From: CAZEIW01 sp964512305 | GTDB lineage: Bacteria; Pseudomonadota; Gammaproteobacteria; Burkholderiales; Burkholderiaceae_F | Assembly (NCBI GenBank): GCA_964512305.1 | Contig: CAZEIW010000176.1 | Coordinates: forward strand, 1 to 23,009 | Reading direction: 5' to 3' | DNA length: 23,009 bases | Shown: positions 6,733-14,123 of the stretch, one piece after another | Layout: each line of letters begins with the position of its first letter | Numbering within the stretch: position 1 is the stretch's first letter | The notes under the pieces: model-generated | What the model was told of the DNA's origin: nothing | Database searches by the model: none | Seen by the model: only the letters and a program-made list of their open reading frames with translations | Program-made: the position numbers and the translations under genes

Positions 6733-8164
6733 CGCTGACGCCTCGCCTGGCTACGGCTTTGGGGCCACCTCGCTTTCGGTCGCGCTGGCAGCGCGCATCG
6801 CCCGGCGTATCGACGAGCATGCGCTGCAGCCGGGCACCCGGCTGCCCTCGATCCGGCGCGCCGCGGTCGACGAAACAGTGAGCCGATCGACCGTGGTGGA
6901 AGCGTACGACCGGCTGATCGCCGCGGGCTATCTCGAGTCCCGCCGCGGCTCCGGCTTCTACGTCCGGGGAAGGGTCCAGCCCGGCCGGCCGGTGGCAGCC
7001 GCTCCGGCCGCACTGGATTCCGGGGCGATCGACGTCGTCTGGCTGCTGCGAAGCATGCTGCGCCAAGCGCCGACGCAGCTGCCGGGGGACGGCGCGCCGG
7101 CGGCGATACAGCCCGGAGGCGGCATGCCGCCCCAGGAGTGGCTCGACCCCGAGATGGTCGCCGCCGCGGTCCGTTCGGAGGGCCGGGCGATCGGCGCCGC
7201 GCTGCTGAGCTACGGGGATCCGTCCGGAAGCCGCCGCCTGAGGGAGCAGCTGGCCGAGCGCCTTGCGCTGTCCGACATGGCCGCGGGCCCCGAGCAGATC
7301 CTCACCACGGCCGGCGCCACGCACGCCATCGACCTGATCGCGCGCGAATACGTGTCGCCGGGCGATACGGTGCTGGTCGAAGACCCGGCCTGGTTCGTGC
7401 TGTTCGCACGTCTGGCGGCCTTCGGGGCGCGGCCGGTCGGCGTGCCGCGGCGCGCCGACGGCCCGGATCTGGACGCGCTGGCCGGCCTCCTCGCGCACCA
7501 TCGGCCGAAACTGTTTTTCCTCAGCTCCGTGCTGCACAACCCGACCGGGACCTCGATCGGCGCCGCGAACGCGCACCGGCTGCTGCAGATGGCGGACGCC
7601 GCCGGCCTCACCCTGGTCGAGGACGACATCTACGGCGACCTGTACCCGGGGCGCGCGCTGCGCCTGGCGAGCCTCGACGGGTTGCGGCGCGTGATCTACG
7701 TCGGCGGCTTTTCCAAGACGCTCGCCGCCGGGCTGCGCGTCGGCTTCATCGCCGCCGCGCCCGAGGTCTGCGCGCGCCTGGCGGACTTGAAGATGATGAC
7801 CGGGTTGGCCTCGCCCGAGCTCAACGAGCGCACGGTGGCGCGGATCCTGGCCGACGGCCGCTACCGGCGCCACGTCGAGCGGCTGCAGGCGCGCATCGCC
7901 GCCGCGCGCGAGCGCACCGCGCATGCGCTGGAGCGGCTCGGCGCGCGCCTGTTCGTGCAGCCCGCGGCGGGGATGTTCCTCTGGGCCGACTTCGGCCGCG
8001 ACACCAACGCCATCGCGGCGCGCGGCGCCGAGCAGGGCGTGCTGTGCGCGCCGGGCAGCCTGTTCTCTCCCAGCCAGCTGCCGAGCACGTGGATGCGCGT
8101 CTCGGTGGCGACGTCGCTCAACCCGGCTGCGCTACGCTTCCTGGCGCGCGAGATGAGCACTTAG
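6728..8164 (+). CDS. MocR/PdxR-type GntR regulator with an aminotransferase domain
   Basis: 478-aa two-domain regulator. Residues about 15-80 are a GntR winged helix (LAARIARRIDEHALQPGTRL, SRSTVVEAYDRLIAAGYLES, then RRGSGFYVRG). After a linker of about 50 residues comes a fold-type I aminotransferase-like domain (about 130-478): SYGDPSGSRRLREQLAERLA, HNPTGT with N271, VEDDIYGDLYPG, the PLP lysine K330 in GGFSKTLAAGLRVG, and a C-terminal strand-helix. MocR proteins sense PLP, aldimines or amino-compounds and bind DNA near their own start and divergent targets. It is divergent from the aminotransferase-EamA-PhzF operon, its most likely target. Start ATG 6728 is chosen because the helix-turn-helix follows at the usual distance; it lacks a clear ribosome-binding site and lies in a 14-bp repeat. 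Confidence 0.9.
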   Translation: MSADASPGYGFGATSLSVALAARIARRIDEHALQPGTRLPSIRRAAVDETVSRSTVVEAYDRLIAAGYLESRRGSGFYVRGRVQPGRPVAAAPAALDSGAIDVVWLLRSMLRQAPTQLPGDGAPAAIQPGGGMPPQEWLDPEMVAAAVRSEGRAIGAALLSYGDPSGSRRLREQLAERLALSDMAAGPEQILTTAGATHAIDLIAREYVSPGDTVLVEDPAWFVLFARLAAFGARPVGVPRRADGPDLDALAGLLAHHRPKLFFLSSVLHNPTGTSIGAANAHRLLQMADAAGLTLVEDDIYGDLYPGRALRLASLDGLRRVIYVGGFSKTLAAGLRVGFIAAAPEVCARLADLKMMTGLASPELNERTVARILADGRYRRHVERLQARIAAARERTAHALERLGARLFVQPAAGMFLWADFGRDTNAIAARGAEQGVLCAPGSLFSPSQLPSTWMRVSVATSLNPAALRFLAREMST

Positions 8165-8203
8165 CACGTTTCGAACCCCCAGCACGGACCGACAATCGAC
8201 GAG

Positions 8204-10135
8204 ATGGAAACCACGCACGCACCCAGCAGGCAGACGCTCGGCTTCCAGGCCGAGGTCAAGCAACTGCTTCACCTGATGATCCATTCGCTGTACAGCAACC
8301 GCGAGATCTTCCTGCGCGAGCTGATCAGCAACGCTTCCGACGCCTGCGACCGGCTGCGCTTCGAGGCGATCGCGAAGCCGGAGCTCCTGCCGTCCGGCGA
8401 GGAGCTCGCGATCCGCGTTTCGTACGACAAGGCCGCGCGCACGGTCACGGTGTCGGACAACGGGATCGGCATGTCGCGCGAGGAGGCGGTCCAGCAGCTC
8501 GGCACGATCGCCAAGAGCGGCACGCGCGAGTTCTTCGCAAGCCTGACGGGCGACCAGCAGAAGGACTCGCAGCTGATCGGCCAGTTCGGCGTGGGCTTCT
8601 ATTCGTCGTTCATCGTCGCCGACCGCGTCGCCGTCGTCACGCGCCGCGCCGGGCTCGACGCCGCCGGCGCCGTGCGCTGGGAGTCCGACGGCGGCGGCGA
8701 ATTCACCGTCGAACCGGCTGAACGCGCGGGGCGCGGCACCGACGTGATCCTGCATCTGAAGCCCGATCAGGACGAGCTGCTGTCGGCCTGGAAGCTCAAG
8801 GGCATTCTGGTCCGATACTCGGACCACATCTCGACCCCGGTGCGGATGCCGAAGGAGGAGTGGGACAAGGACGCCAACGAGTACCGGCGCCTCGATCAGG
8901 ACGAGACCGTCAACCAGGCATCGGCGCTCTGGGTGCGTGCGAAGTCGGAGATCAGCGACGAGCAGTACAAGTCGTTCTACAAGCACGTCGCGCACGACTT
9001 CGGCGATCCGCTCGCCTGGACCCACAACCGGGTGGAAGGCCGCAACGAGTACGTGCAGCTGCTGTACGTGCCGGCGCAGGCGCCGTTCGACCTTTGGGAC
9101 CGCCAGCACCGCCACGGACTGAAGCTGTACGTCCGGCGCGTCTTCATCATGGACGACGCCGAGCAGCTCCTCCCGGCGTACCTGCGTTTCGTGCGCGGCG
9201 TGGTCGATTCCAACGACCTGCCGCTGAACGTCTCGCGCGAGATCCTGCAGGAAAGCCGCGACGTCAGGGCGATCCGGGAGGGCTGCACCAAGCGCGTGCT
9301 GTCGCTGCTCGAGGACCTGGCGCAGAATCGGCCGGAGGACTACGCGAAATTCTGGGCCGAGTTCGGCCAGGTGCTGAAGGAGGGCGTCGGCGAGGATTCG
9401 GCCAACCGCGAGCGCATCGGGCGCCTGCTGCGCTTCGTTTCGACCACCCACGACGGCGCAGAGGCGCCGGCGACGCGCGCCTCGGTCTCGCTGGCCGACT
9501 ACGTCGCGCGCATGCGCCCGGGGCAGAGCCGGATCTACTACCTGACCGGCGAAAGCCTCGAAGGAGCGCTCGGCAGCCCGCACCTCGAGATCTTCCGCAA
9601 GAAGGGGGTCGAGGTGCTCCTCCTCGCCGATCGCATCGACGAATGGATGCTTTCCTCCCTGACCGAATTCGACGGCAAGCCGCTGGCGTCGGTCGCCAAG
9701 GGGGACCTCGACCTCGACGCGCTCGCCGACGCGCAGGACAAGGAGGAGCAGCGCCACGCGGAGGACGAGTACAAGGACCTGCTCGCGAAGGTCAGGGAAA
9801 CGCTCGGCGACCGCGTGTCGCAGGTGCGCGTGACCTTGCGCCTGACCGACTCGCCGGCCTGCCTGGTCGTCGATCGCGACGCGATGAGCGCGCATCTGCA
9901 GCGGATGCTGAAGGCTGCCGGCCAGAAGGTGCCCGAGACCGCGCCGATCCTCGAGCTCAACCCGCAGCATCCGCTCGTGCGCCGGCTGAAGGACCGGTCC
10001 GCCGATGCCGGCGCCGGATTCGCCGACTGGGCGCAGCTGCTGTTCGAGCAGGCGGTGCTGGCAGATGGCGGCCAGCTGGACGACCCGGCGGCGTTCGTGC
10101 GCCGGGTCAACGGGCTGCTGCTGGCAGCGGGCTGA
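8204..10135 (+). CDS. htpG: Molecular chaperone HtpG (bacterial Hsp90)
   Basis: 643-aa HtpG, slightly longer than the 624-aa E. coli protein. The N-terminal GHKL ATPase domain shows FLRELISNASDACDRLRF (predicted Glu39 and Asn43), SDNGIGM (84-90), the lid segment GTIAKSGTREF (100-110) and the G2 box QFGVGFYSSFIVADRV (127-142). GRGTDVILHL follows. The middle domain has RVFIMDD and the catalytic-loop motif SNDLPLNVSREILQES; the C-terminal dimerisation domain lacks the eukaryotic MEEVD tail. It acts as a cytoplasmic ATP-driven dimer in protein folding, usually under heat-shock control. ATG at 8204 follows a weak GACGAG. The 39-base gap after the MocR gene shows no clear sigma-32 promoter, so read-through or a promoter within the MocR gene is possible. 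Confidence 0.98.
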   Translation: METTHAPSRQTLGFQAEVKQLLHLMIHSLYSNREIFLRELISNASDACDRLRFEAIAKPELLPSGEELAIRVSYDKAARTVTVSDNGIGMSREEAVQQLGTIAKSGTREFFASLTGDQQKDSQLIGQFGVGFYSSFIVADRVAVVTRRAGLDAAGAVRWESDGGGEFTVEPAERAGRGTDVILHLKPDQDELLSAWKLKGILVRYSDHISTPVRMPKEEWDKDANEYRRLDQDETVNQASALWVRAKSEISDEQYKSFYKHVAHDFGDPLAWTHNRVEGRNEYVQLLYVPAQAPFDLWDRQHRHGLKLYVRRVFIMDDAEQLLPAYLRFVRGVVDSNDLPLNVSREILQESRDVRAIREGCTKRVLSLLEDLAQNRPEDYAKFWAEFGQVLKEGVGEDSANRERIGRLLRFVSTTHDGAEAPATRASVSLADYVARMRPGQSRIYYLTGESLEGALGSPHLEIFRKKGVEVLLLADRIDEWMLSSLTEFDGKPLASVAKGDLDLDALADAQDKEEQRHAEDEYKDLLAKVRETLGDRVSQVRVTLRLTDSPACLVVDRDAMSAHLQRMLKAAGQKVPETAPILELNPQHPLVRRLKDRSADAGAGFADWAQLLFEQAVLADGGQLDDPAAFVRRVNGLLLAAG

Positions 10136-10144
10136 GACCGGGCC

Positions 10145-10675
10145 GTGGACGCCGCGGCGCGGCGCCGATCCACGCCGCGGCGCCGGCGCGGCTTCCCGCC
10201 GGTGATCGATTCCCGGGTCAGGATCCTGATCCTGGGCAGCTTTCCCAGCGCGGCGTCGCTGCGCGCGCGCCAGTATTACGCGCATCCGCGCAATCAGTTC
10301 TGGCGCATTCTCGGGGGCATCACCGGCGAGCCGCTGGCAGACCTCGAGTATCCGGAGCGCCTGCGCCGGCTGCTCGCGCATGGCATCGGACTGTGGGACG
10401 TGATCGGTGCCTGCGAGCGAAGCGGCAGCCTCGATGCCGATATACGGGATGCAAGGCCCAACCGCCTGGCCGGCTTGGGCAGGCTCGCGCCGCACCTGGC
10501 AGCCGTGGGGTTCAACGGCCGGACCGCGGCGCGTTACGAGGACCTGATGCGTGCCCGCGGCTATCTGACCGCGGTGCTGCCGTCGACCAGTCCCGCGCAT
10601 GCGGCGCTCGGTCTCGAGCACAAGCTCGAGCTGTGGCAATCCTTTTTCGCGCGCAGCCGCGACGCGTTAAAGTAG
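10145..10675 (+). CDS. Hypoxanthine/uracil-DNA glycosylase superfamily protein
   Basis: 176-aa protein of the UDG superfamily, closest by motif to the DNA-deoxyinosine (hypoxanthine-DNA) glycosylases. It has GSFPSAASLRARQYYAHPRN (31-50, with the invariant QYYAHPRNQFW pattern and Asn50 near the active site), GLWDVIGACERSGSLDADI (82-100), the strand VGFNGRTA and the closing motif LPSTSPAHA (145-153). The family removes deaminated bases from DNA as the first step of base excision repair. The start is GTG at 10145, 9 bases after htpG. A second in-frame GTG at 10202 would cut off GFPP, which is part of the family's N-terminal strand, so the longer form is preferred. The arginine-rich leader (residues 6-15) may help DNA contact. 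No terminator is seen in the 81 bases after it. Confidence 0.8.
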   Translation: MDAAARRRSTPRRRRGFPPVIDSRVRILILGSFPSAASLRARQYYAHPRNQFWRILGGITGEPLADLEYPERLRRLLAHGIGLWDVIGACERSGSLDADIRDARPNRLAGLGRLAPHLAAVGFNGRTAARYEDLMRARGYLTAVLPSTSPAHAALGLEHKLELWQSFFARSRDALK

Positions 10676-10756
10676 CGGCTGGGGGTCCAAGGCAGGGACG
10701 ACCCTCGCAATCGGCGGCGTCGTACACGTCCAGAGGGCGGAGCGGGAACTCCTTAC

Positions 10757-13168
10757 ATGAGCTCAGATTGGACCGATCCGGCCTCCGGCCCGGCCGCCCA
10801 GGCCGGGGCCGCGCTCGGTGCAAGGCGATCCGCAGCCCGGCGGACGCTCGATGAGTGCTGGACCCCCATCCGAACCGCGCTGACCCCTCGCATCGGCGAC
10901 ATGCTGGTCGAGGCGCTCGGCGCCGCTGCCAAGTCGGCCGACGAGGTCGAGGCGAGGCGCGCGAAGAGCGTGCTGCTGCGCGACAAGGCGTTTTCGCAGG
11001 CTTACATCGAGGCGCTGCAGTCCGAACTGTCGGCCGCGGTTGCGGCGTTCGTCGACAACCGCGCGGCCGGCCAGGCGGCGCGCGGGTCGCTGTCGCTGGT
11101 CGAGCTCGAGACGGTCGAGCACAGCACCCTGGTCGAGCAGGCGGCGGCGCGCATCCGCAACGGCGTTGACGAGCCCTTCGTCGCGGTCAAACTCAGGCTC
11201 GCCAACCTGGTGCGCGAGTTCGACGTGCGCGAGATCGAGTCGCCGTTCCGGGTCGCCGTCTTCGTGCGCGCGCTCAACACCGCGTTGCGCAACATCGGCG
11301 TGGGCGACGCCGATGTCGGCTCGCTGCTGCGCTACTTCCCGCCCGCGATGGTCAAGCCGCTGGCCGATTCCTATGCCGCGATCGACCGCTTTCTTCGCGA
11401 GCGCGGGGTCAGCGCGGAGTTGCAGGCGCGGCCACCCACCCTCGGCGCCGCGACCCGGTTCAGCGCCGCCGTCGCGGCGACCACCGGCAGTGGTCAGAAC
11501 ACGGACAGCGACGCGAAGCTGTCGAGCGGCCTGGCGGCCGCCCAGGTGCTCAATTCGCTGTACCAGCGGTTGAACCTTGCGGCGCCGGCGACAGCCGCGC
11601 CGCCAGTGGGGGCGCCGCCACCCGCTGCGGGCGAGCCGGCGGCGGGCAGCGCCGACGCGGCGCTCGCCGCGGCTGCCGCCCGCCTGCGCGCTGCGGAGTC
11701 TTCCGGCCCGGCCGAGCTTGCGCCCGGTACGGGCTGGCGCGCGGACCCCAAGCTGCTCAACTCGATCGGGGAAGTGCAGCGCCTGGGCGCGCTGGCGATG
11801 GCGACCGTGCTGCAGGGCCGGCCTGCGCCGGACGCGGCGGTCAACTTCGCCGAATTGCGCGGCCGGCTGGCCGAGACGGCTTCGCGCAAGGTCGACAAGC
11901 TGACGATCGAACTGGTGGGCCTGCTGTTCGATCGGATCAACCGCGATCGCTACGTGCCGGAGCAGATCAAGGAACTGATCGGGCGGCTGCAGTTCCCGCT
12001 GCTGAAGGTGGCGCTGACCGATCCGGAGCTCTTCGTCAGCCCCGACCAGGCCGCGCGCAGGCTCCTCGACCGCATCGCGAGCACGTCGGTCGGGTGGTCG
12101 GCGCAGGGCGAGGACAACGCGCGCTACCTTGCCGGGGTGCAGGCCGCCGTGCACGCGGTGCTCGCGTCGACCGGGGACCCGAACGGCGCGTTCGACCGCG
12201 CGTACGCGCAGTTCGAGACCTTCCTGGAGGGCGAGCGCACGCGCGACGACGACCCGGTGGCGCGCGCAAGGCGCGCGCTCGCCGAGGCCGAGAACCGCGA
12301 GATCCGGGCCATCAAGACGACGATGCAGGTGCGCAGCGCGTTCGACGGCGTCCAGCTCGAGTCGTATCTGCGCGACTTCCTGCTGCAGGTGTGGGTGCGG
12401 GTGCTGATCGAGGCTTCCAACCGCGAGAAGGCCGAGCCGGGGTTGATGCGCAAGTACCTCGATGCGGTGCCGGAGCTGGTCTGGAGCGTGCAGCCGAAAA
12501 TCAGCCAGGACGACCGCCGGCGCATGATCAGCACCATTCCGGTGGTCCTTTCGCTCCTGCGCGAAGGCCTGCGGCTGGTGGACTGGCCCGCGCCGCGCGT
12601 GCAGGAGTTCTTCGGCAAGTTGATGAACTCGCATGCCAATGCGGTCAAGGCGCTGGAGATAGCGCACGGCGCTCCGCAGCAGTTCGTGCCGAGCACGCTG
12701 CGCATCAAGCTCGACGGGTTCAAGGTCGCGAGCGAGGACGGCGATCTGCCGCTCGAAGCGATCACGATCTCCGACGACGCGGTGCGGCACGTGCTGGCCG
12801 AGACGGGTGCCGGCGTCATGCACCTGTCGAAGCCGGAAGACGCGGATTTCCCGGCGCCATCGCTCGACCATCACGAAGCCGAGCGCATGGTCGCCGGATG
12901 GCGCAGCGGGATGTGGTTCGACCTGCGCGTGGGAGGGCAGCTCGAGCGGGTCAAGCTCTCCTGGGTCAGCCCGCGCGCGACGCTGTACCTGTTCACGTCG
13001 GCGCACGGCGAGCGCGCCCACTCGCTGTCGCCGGAGAACCTGGTGTCCTATCTGCAGGCCGGGTGGCTGGTGCCGGTGGAGCAGGCGCCGCTGTTCTCGC
13101 GCGCGGTCGAGGGCGTGATGTGGGACCTGAAGCATGCCGCCCAACCCCCGGCCGGCGACGCCGCGTAG
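10757..13168 (+). CDS. DUF1631 family protein (copy A)
   Basis: 803-aa protein of the DUF1631 family, which some databases label 'thymidine phosphorylase' without support. It is soluble and mostly helical. The N-terminal part runs to about residue 255. An alanine/proline-rich linker follows at about 274-328. The conserved core (about 379-632) shows VDKLTIELVGLLFD, RLQFPLLKVAL, RIASTSVGW, REIRAIKTTMQVR and LVWSVQPK. A C-terminal beta-rich module (about 715-803) contains WFDLRVG, LSWVSPRATLYLFTS and LVSYLQAGWLVPVE. No catalytic motif, signal peptide or membrane segment is visible. It is clearly paralogous to copy B, 3.4 kb downstream. Start ATG 10757 has only a weak ribosome-binding site. The 3' end overlaps the SpeE-like gene by 35 bases. 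The family is certain, the function unknown. Confidence 0.85.
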   Translation: MSSDWTDPASGPAAQAGAALGARRSAARRTLDECWTPIRTALTPRIGDMLVEALGAAAKSADEVEARRAKSVLLRDKAFSQAYIEALQSELSAAVAAFVDNRAAGQAARGSLSLVELETVEHSTLVEQAAARIRNGVDEPFVAVKLRLANLVREFDVREIESPFRVAVFVRALNTALRNIGVGDADVGSLLRYFPPAMVKPLADSYAAIDRFLRERGVSAELQARPPTLGAATRFSAAVAATTGSGQNTDSDAKLSSGLAAAQVLNSLYQRLNLAAPATAAPPVGAPPPAAGEPAAGSADAALAAAAARLRAAESSGPAELAPGTGWRADPKLLNSIGEVQRLGALAMATVLQGRPAPDAAVNFAELRGRLAETASRKVDKLTIELVGLLFDRINRDRYVPEQIKELIGRLQFPLLKVALTDPELFVSPDQAARRLLDRIASTSVGWSAQGEDNARYLAGVQAAVHAVLASTGDPNGAFDRAYAQFETFLEGERTRDDDPVARARRALAEAENREIRAIKTTMQVRSAFDGVQLESYLRDFLLQVWVRVLIEASNREKAEPGLMRKYLDAVPELVWSVQPKISQDDRRRMISTIPVVLSLLREGLRLVDWPAPRVQEFFGKLMNSHANAVKALEIAHGAPQQFVPSTLRIKLDGFKVASEDGDLPLEAITISDDAVRHVLAETGAGVMHLSKPEDADFPAPSLDHHEAERMVAGWRSGMWFDLRVGGQLERVKLSWVSPRATLYLFTSAHGERAHSLSPENLVSYLQAGWLVPVEQAPLFSRAVEGVMWDLKHAAQPPAGDAA

Positions 13169-13958
13169 GCGCGCGGCGCCGTCGGCCGGGGCGGTCACGC
13201 TGTCGGAGTCCGGCGGCGTCCGTTACCTGCACTTCGGCACGGAGTGGGTGCAGGGCGCGATGCGCATCGCGCGCCCCTACCAGCTCGAAATCGAGTACCA
13301 GCAGCAGATGATGGCGGGACTGCTCCTCCTCCCCGGACCCGCGCGCATCCTGCAGCTCGGCCTGGGCGCGGCCGCGCTCACCAAGTTCTGCCACCGCTTC
13401 GTGACCGGCGCGGAGACGGTCGCCGTCGATCTCGACGCGTCGGTGATCGGCGCCGCGAGGCGCTGGTTCCGGCTGCCTCCCGACGACGCGCGCCTGACCG
13501 TTCACTGCACCGACGCGCGCGAATTCCTGGCCGCGCTGCGCGGAAGGCCGTATGCCGACTGGCTGCAGGTCGATCTGTACGACGCGCAGGCGCGCGGCCC
13601 CGTCTACGACGACGCCGGCTTCTATCGTGCCTGCCGGGCTTGCCTGCGCCGGCCCGGCGTGGCGGCCTTCAACCTGTTCGGGCGCTCGGAGGGCCCCAGC
13701 CTGGCGGCGATCTCCGAAGCCTTCGAAGGCCGGGTCCTGCCGCTGGCGCAGGCCGACGCCGGCAATCGCGTCGTGCTGGGCATCACCGGGCCGCGCATCG
13801 AGCTGCCGTTTTCGGCGCTGTTCGCGCGCGCGCGCCAGATCGAGAACGAGTACGGATTGCCGGCCCGGAAGTGGGTGTCGGGGCTGCGCGCCGCGGTCCA
13901 GGCCGGTGCCGGCGGAGGCACGGCAGGCGGCGCGCTGCCAGCCCGCCTGGTCGTCTAG
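13134..13958 (+). CDS. Spermidine-synthase-like (SpeE fold) protein
   Basis: 274-aa protein with the Rossmann methyltransferase-like fold of polyamine aminopropyltransferases. Visible are the N-terminal beta region (VRYLHFGTEWVQGAM, 29-43), the nucleotide-cofactor loop ILQLGLGAAAL (72-82), AVDLDASVI with acidic D99/D101, CTDAREF with D127, and WLQVDLYDAQARGPVY (143-158) in place of the canonical VDxxD gatekeeping loop, keeping D147 and D150. Orphan SpeE-like proteins are common, and many are probably not spermidine synthases; no speD is nearby. ATG 13134 starts inside DUF1631 copy A (35-base overlap), which implies translational coupling; the proline/arginine-rich first 20 residues are not part of the fold. 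Lying between two DUF1631 copies suggests a shared pathway, by context only. Confidence 0.78.
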   Translation: MPPNPRPATPRRRAAPSAGAVTLSESGGVRYLHFGTEWVQGAMRIARPYQLEIEYQQQMMAGLLLLPGPARILQLGLGAAALTKFCHRFVTGAETVAVDLDASVIGAARRWFRLPPDDARLTVHCTDAREFLAALRGRPYADWLQVDLYDAQARGPVYDDAGFYRACRACLRRPGVAAFNLFGRSEGPSLAAISEAFEGRVLPLAQADAGNRVVLGITGPRIELPFSALFARARQIENEYGLPARKWVSGLRAAVQAGAGGGTAGGALPARLVV

Positions 13959-14054
13959 GCGCGATTGCGCACGGCAGGGACCCCGCCGGTCGCTTTCGCC
14001 CGCCGTGCGGCCGCCCACATCGGCCGATCGGCGTCAAACTTGATGCCGCTTACA

Positions 14055-14083
14055 GGACGGGAACGGCGCTTGACAGCCCGTCC
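14055..14083. promoter_or_regulatory. Inverted repeat GGACGGG/CCCGTCC overlapping a -35 box
   Basis: GGACGGG (14055-14061) and CCCGTCC (14077-14083) are perfect 7-base inverted arms with a 15-base gap, about two helix turns between arm centres. The region includes the TTGACA hexamer at 14070-14075. The position fits an operator of a dimeric regulator for DUF1631 copy B. GC-rich arms leave a real chance of coincidence. Confidence 0.35.
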
Positions 14084-14097
14084 GGGCCCGTTACAGT
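14070..14097 (+). promoter_or_regulatory. Sigma-70-like promoter for DUF1631 copy B and the GspE-like gene
   Basis: TTGACA (14070-14075, perfect -35), a 16-base spacer, then TACAGT (14092-14097, 4 of 6 to TATAAT). Transcription would start near 14104, about 20 bases before the ATG at 14124. This is the best promoter match I found in the window. It implies that copy B and the ATPase can be transcribed separately from copy A and the SpeE-like gene. Confidence 0.6.
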
Positions 14098-14123
14098 CAA
14101 GGTCAGCCTCGCGGTCGTTCCCC

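Noticed and set aside
8132..10639. An 835-codon open frame on the minus strand
   Set aside because: It lies wholly opposite htpG and the glycosylase gene, both with clear motifs. Its translation is Arg/Ala/Val-rich without any domain, as expected opposite GC-rich codons.
10763..13198. An 811-codon open frame on the minus strand
   Set aside because: Antisense shadow of DUF1631-A with the same biased composition.
13965..14123. N-terminal extension of DUF1631-B by 53 codons
   Set aside because: The frame is open, but it holds the promoter hexamers and the inverted repeat, and the residues are Arg-rich without family similarity.
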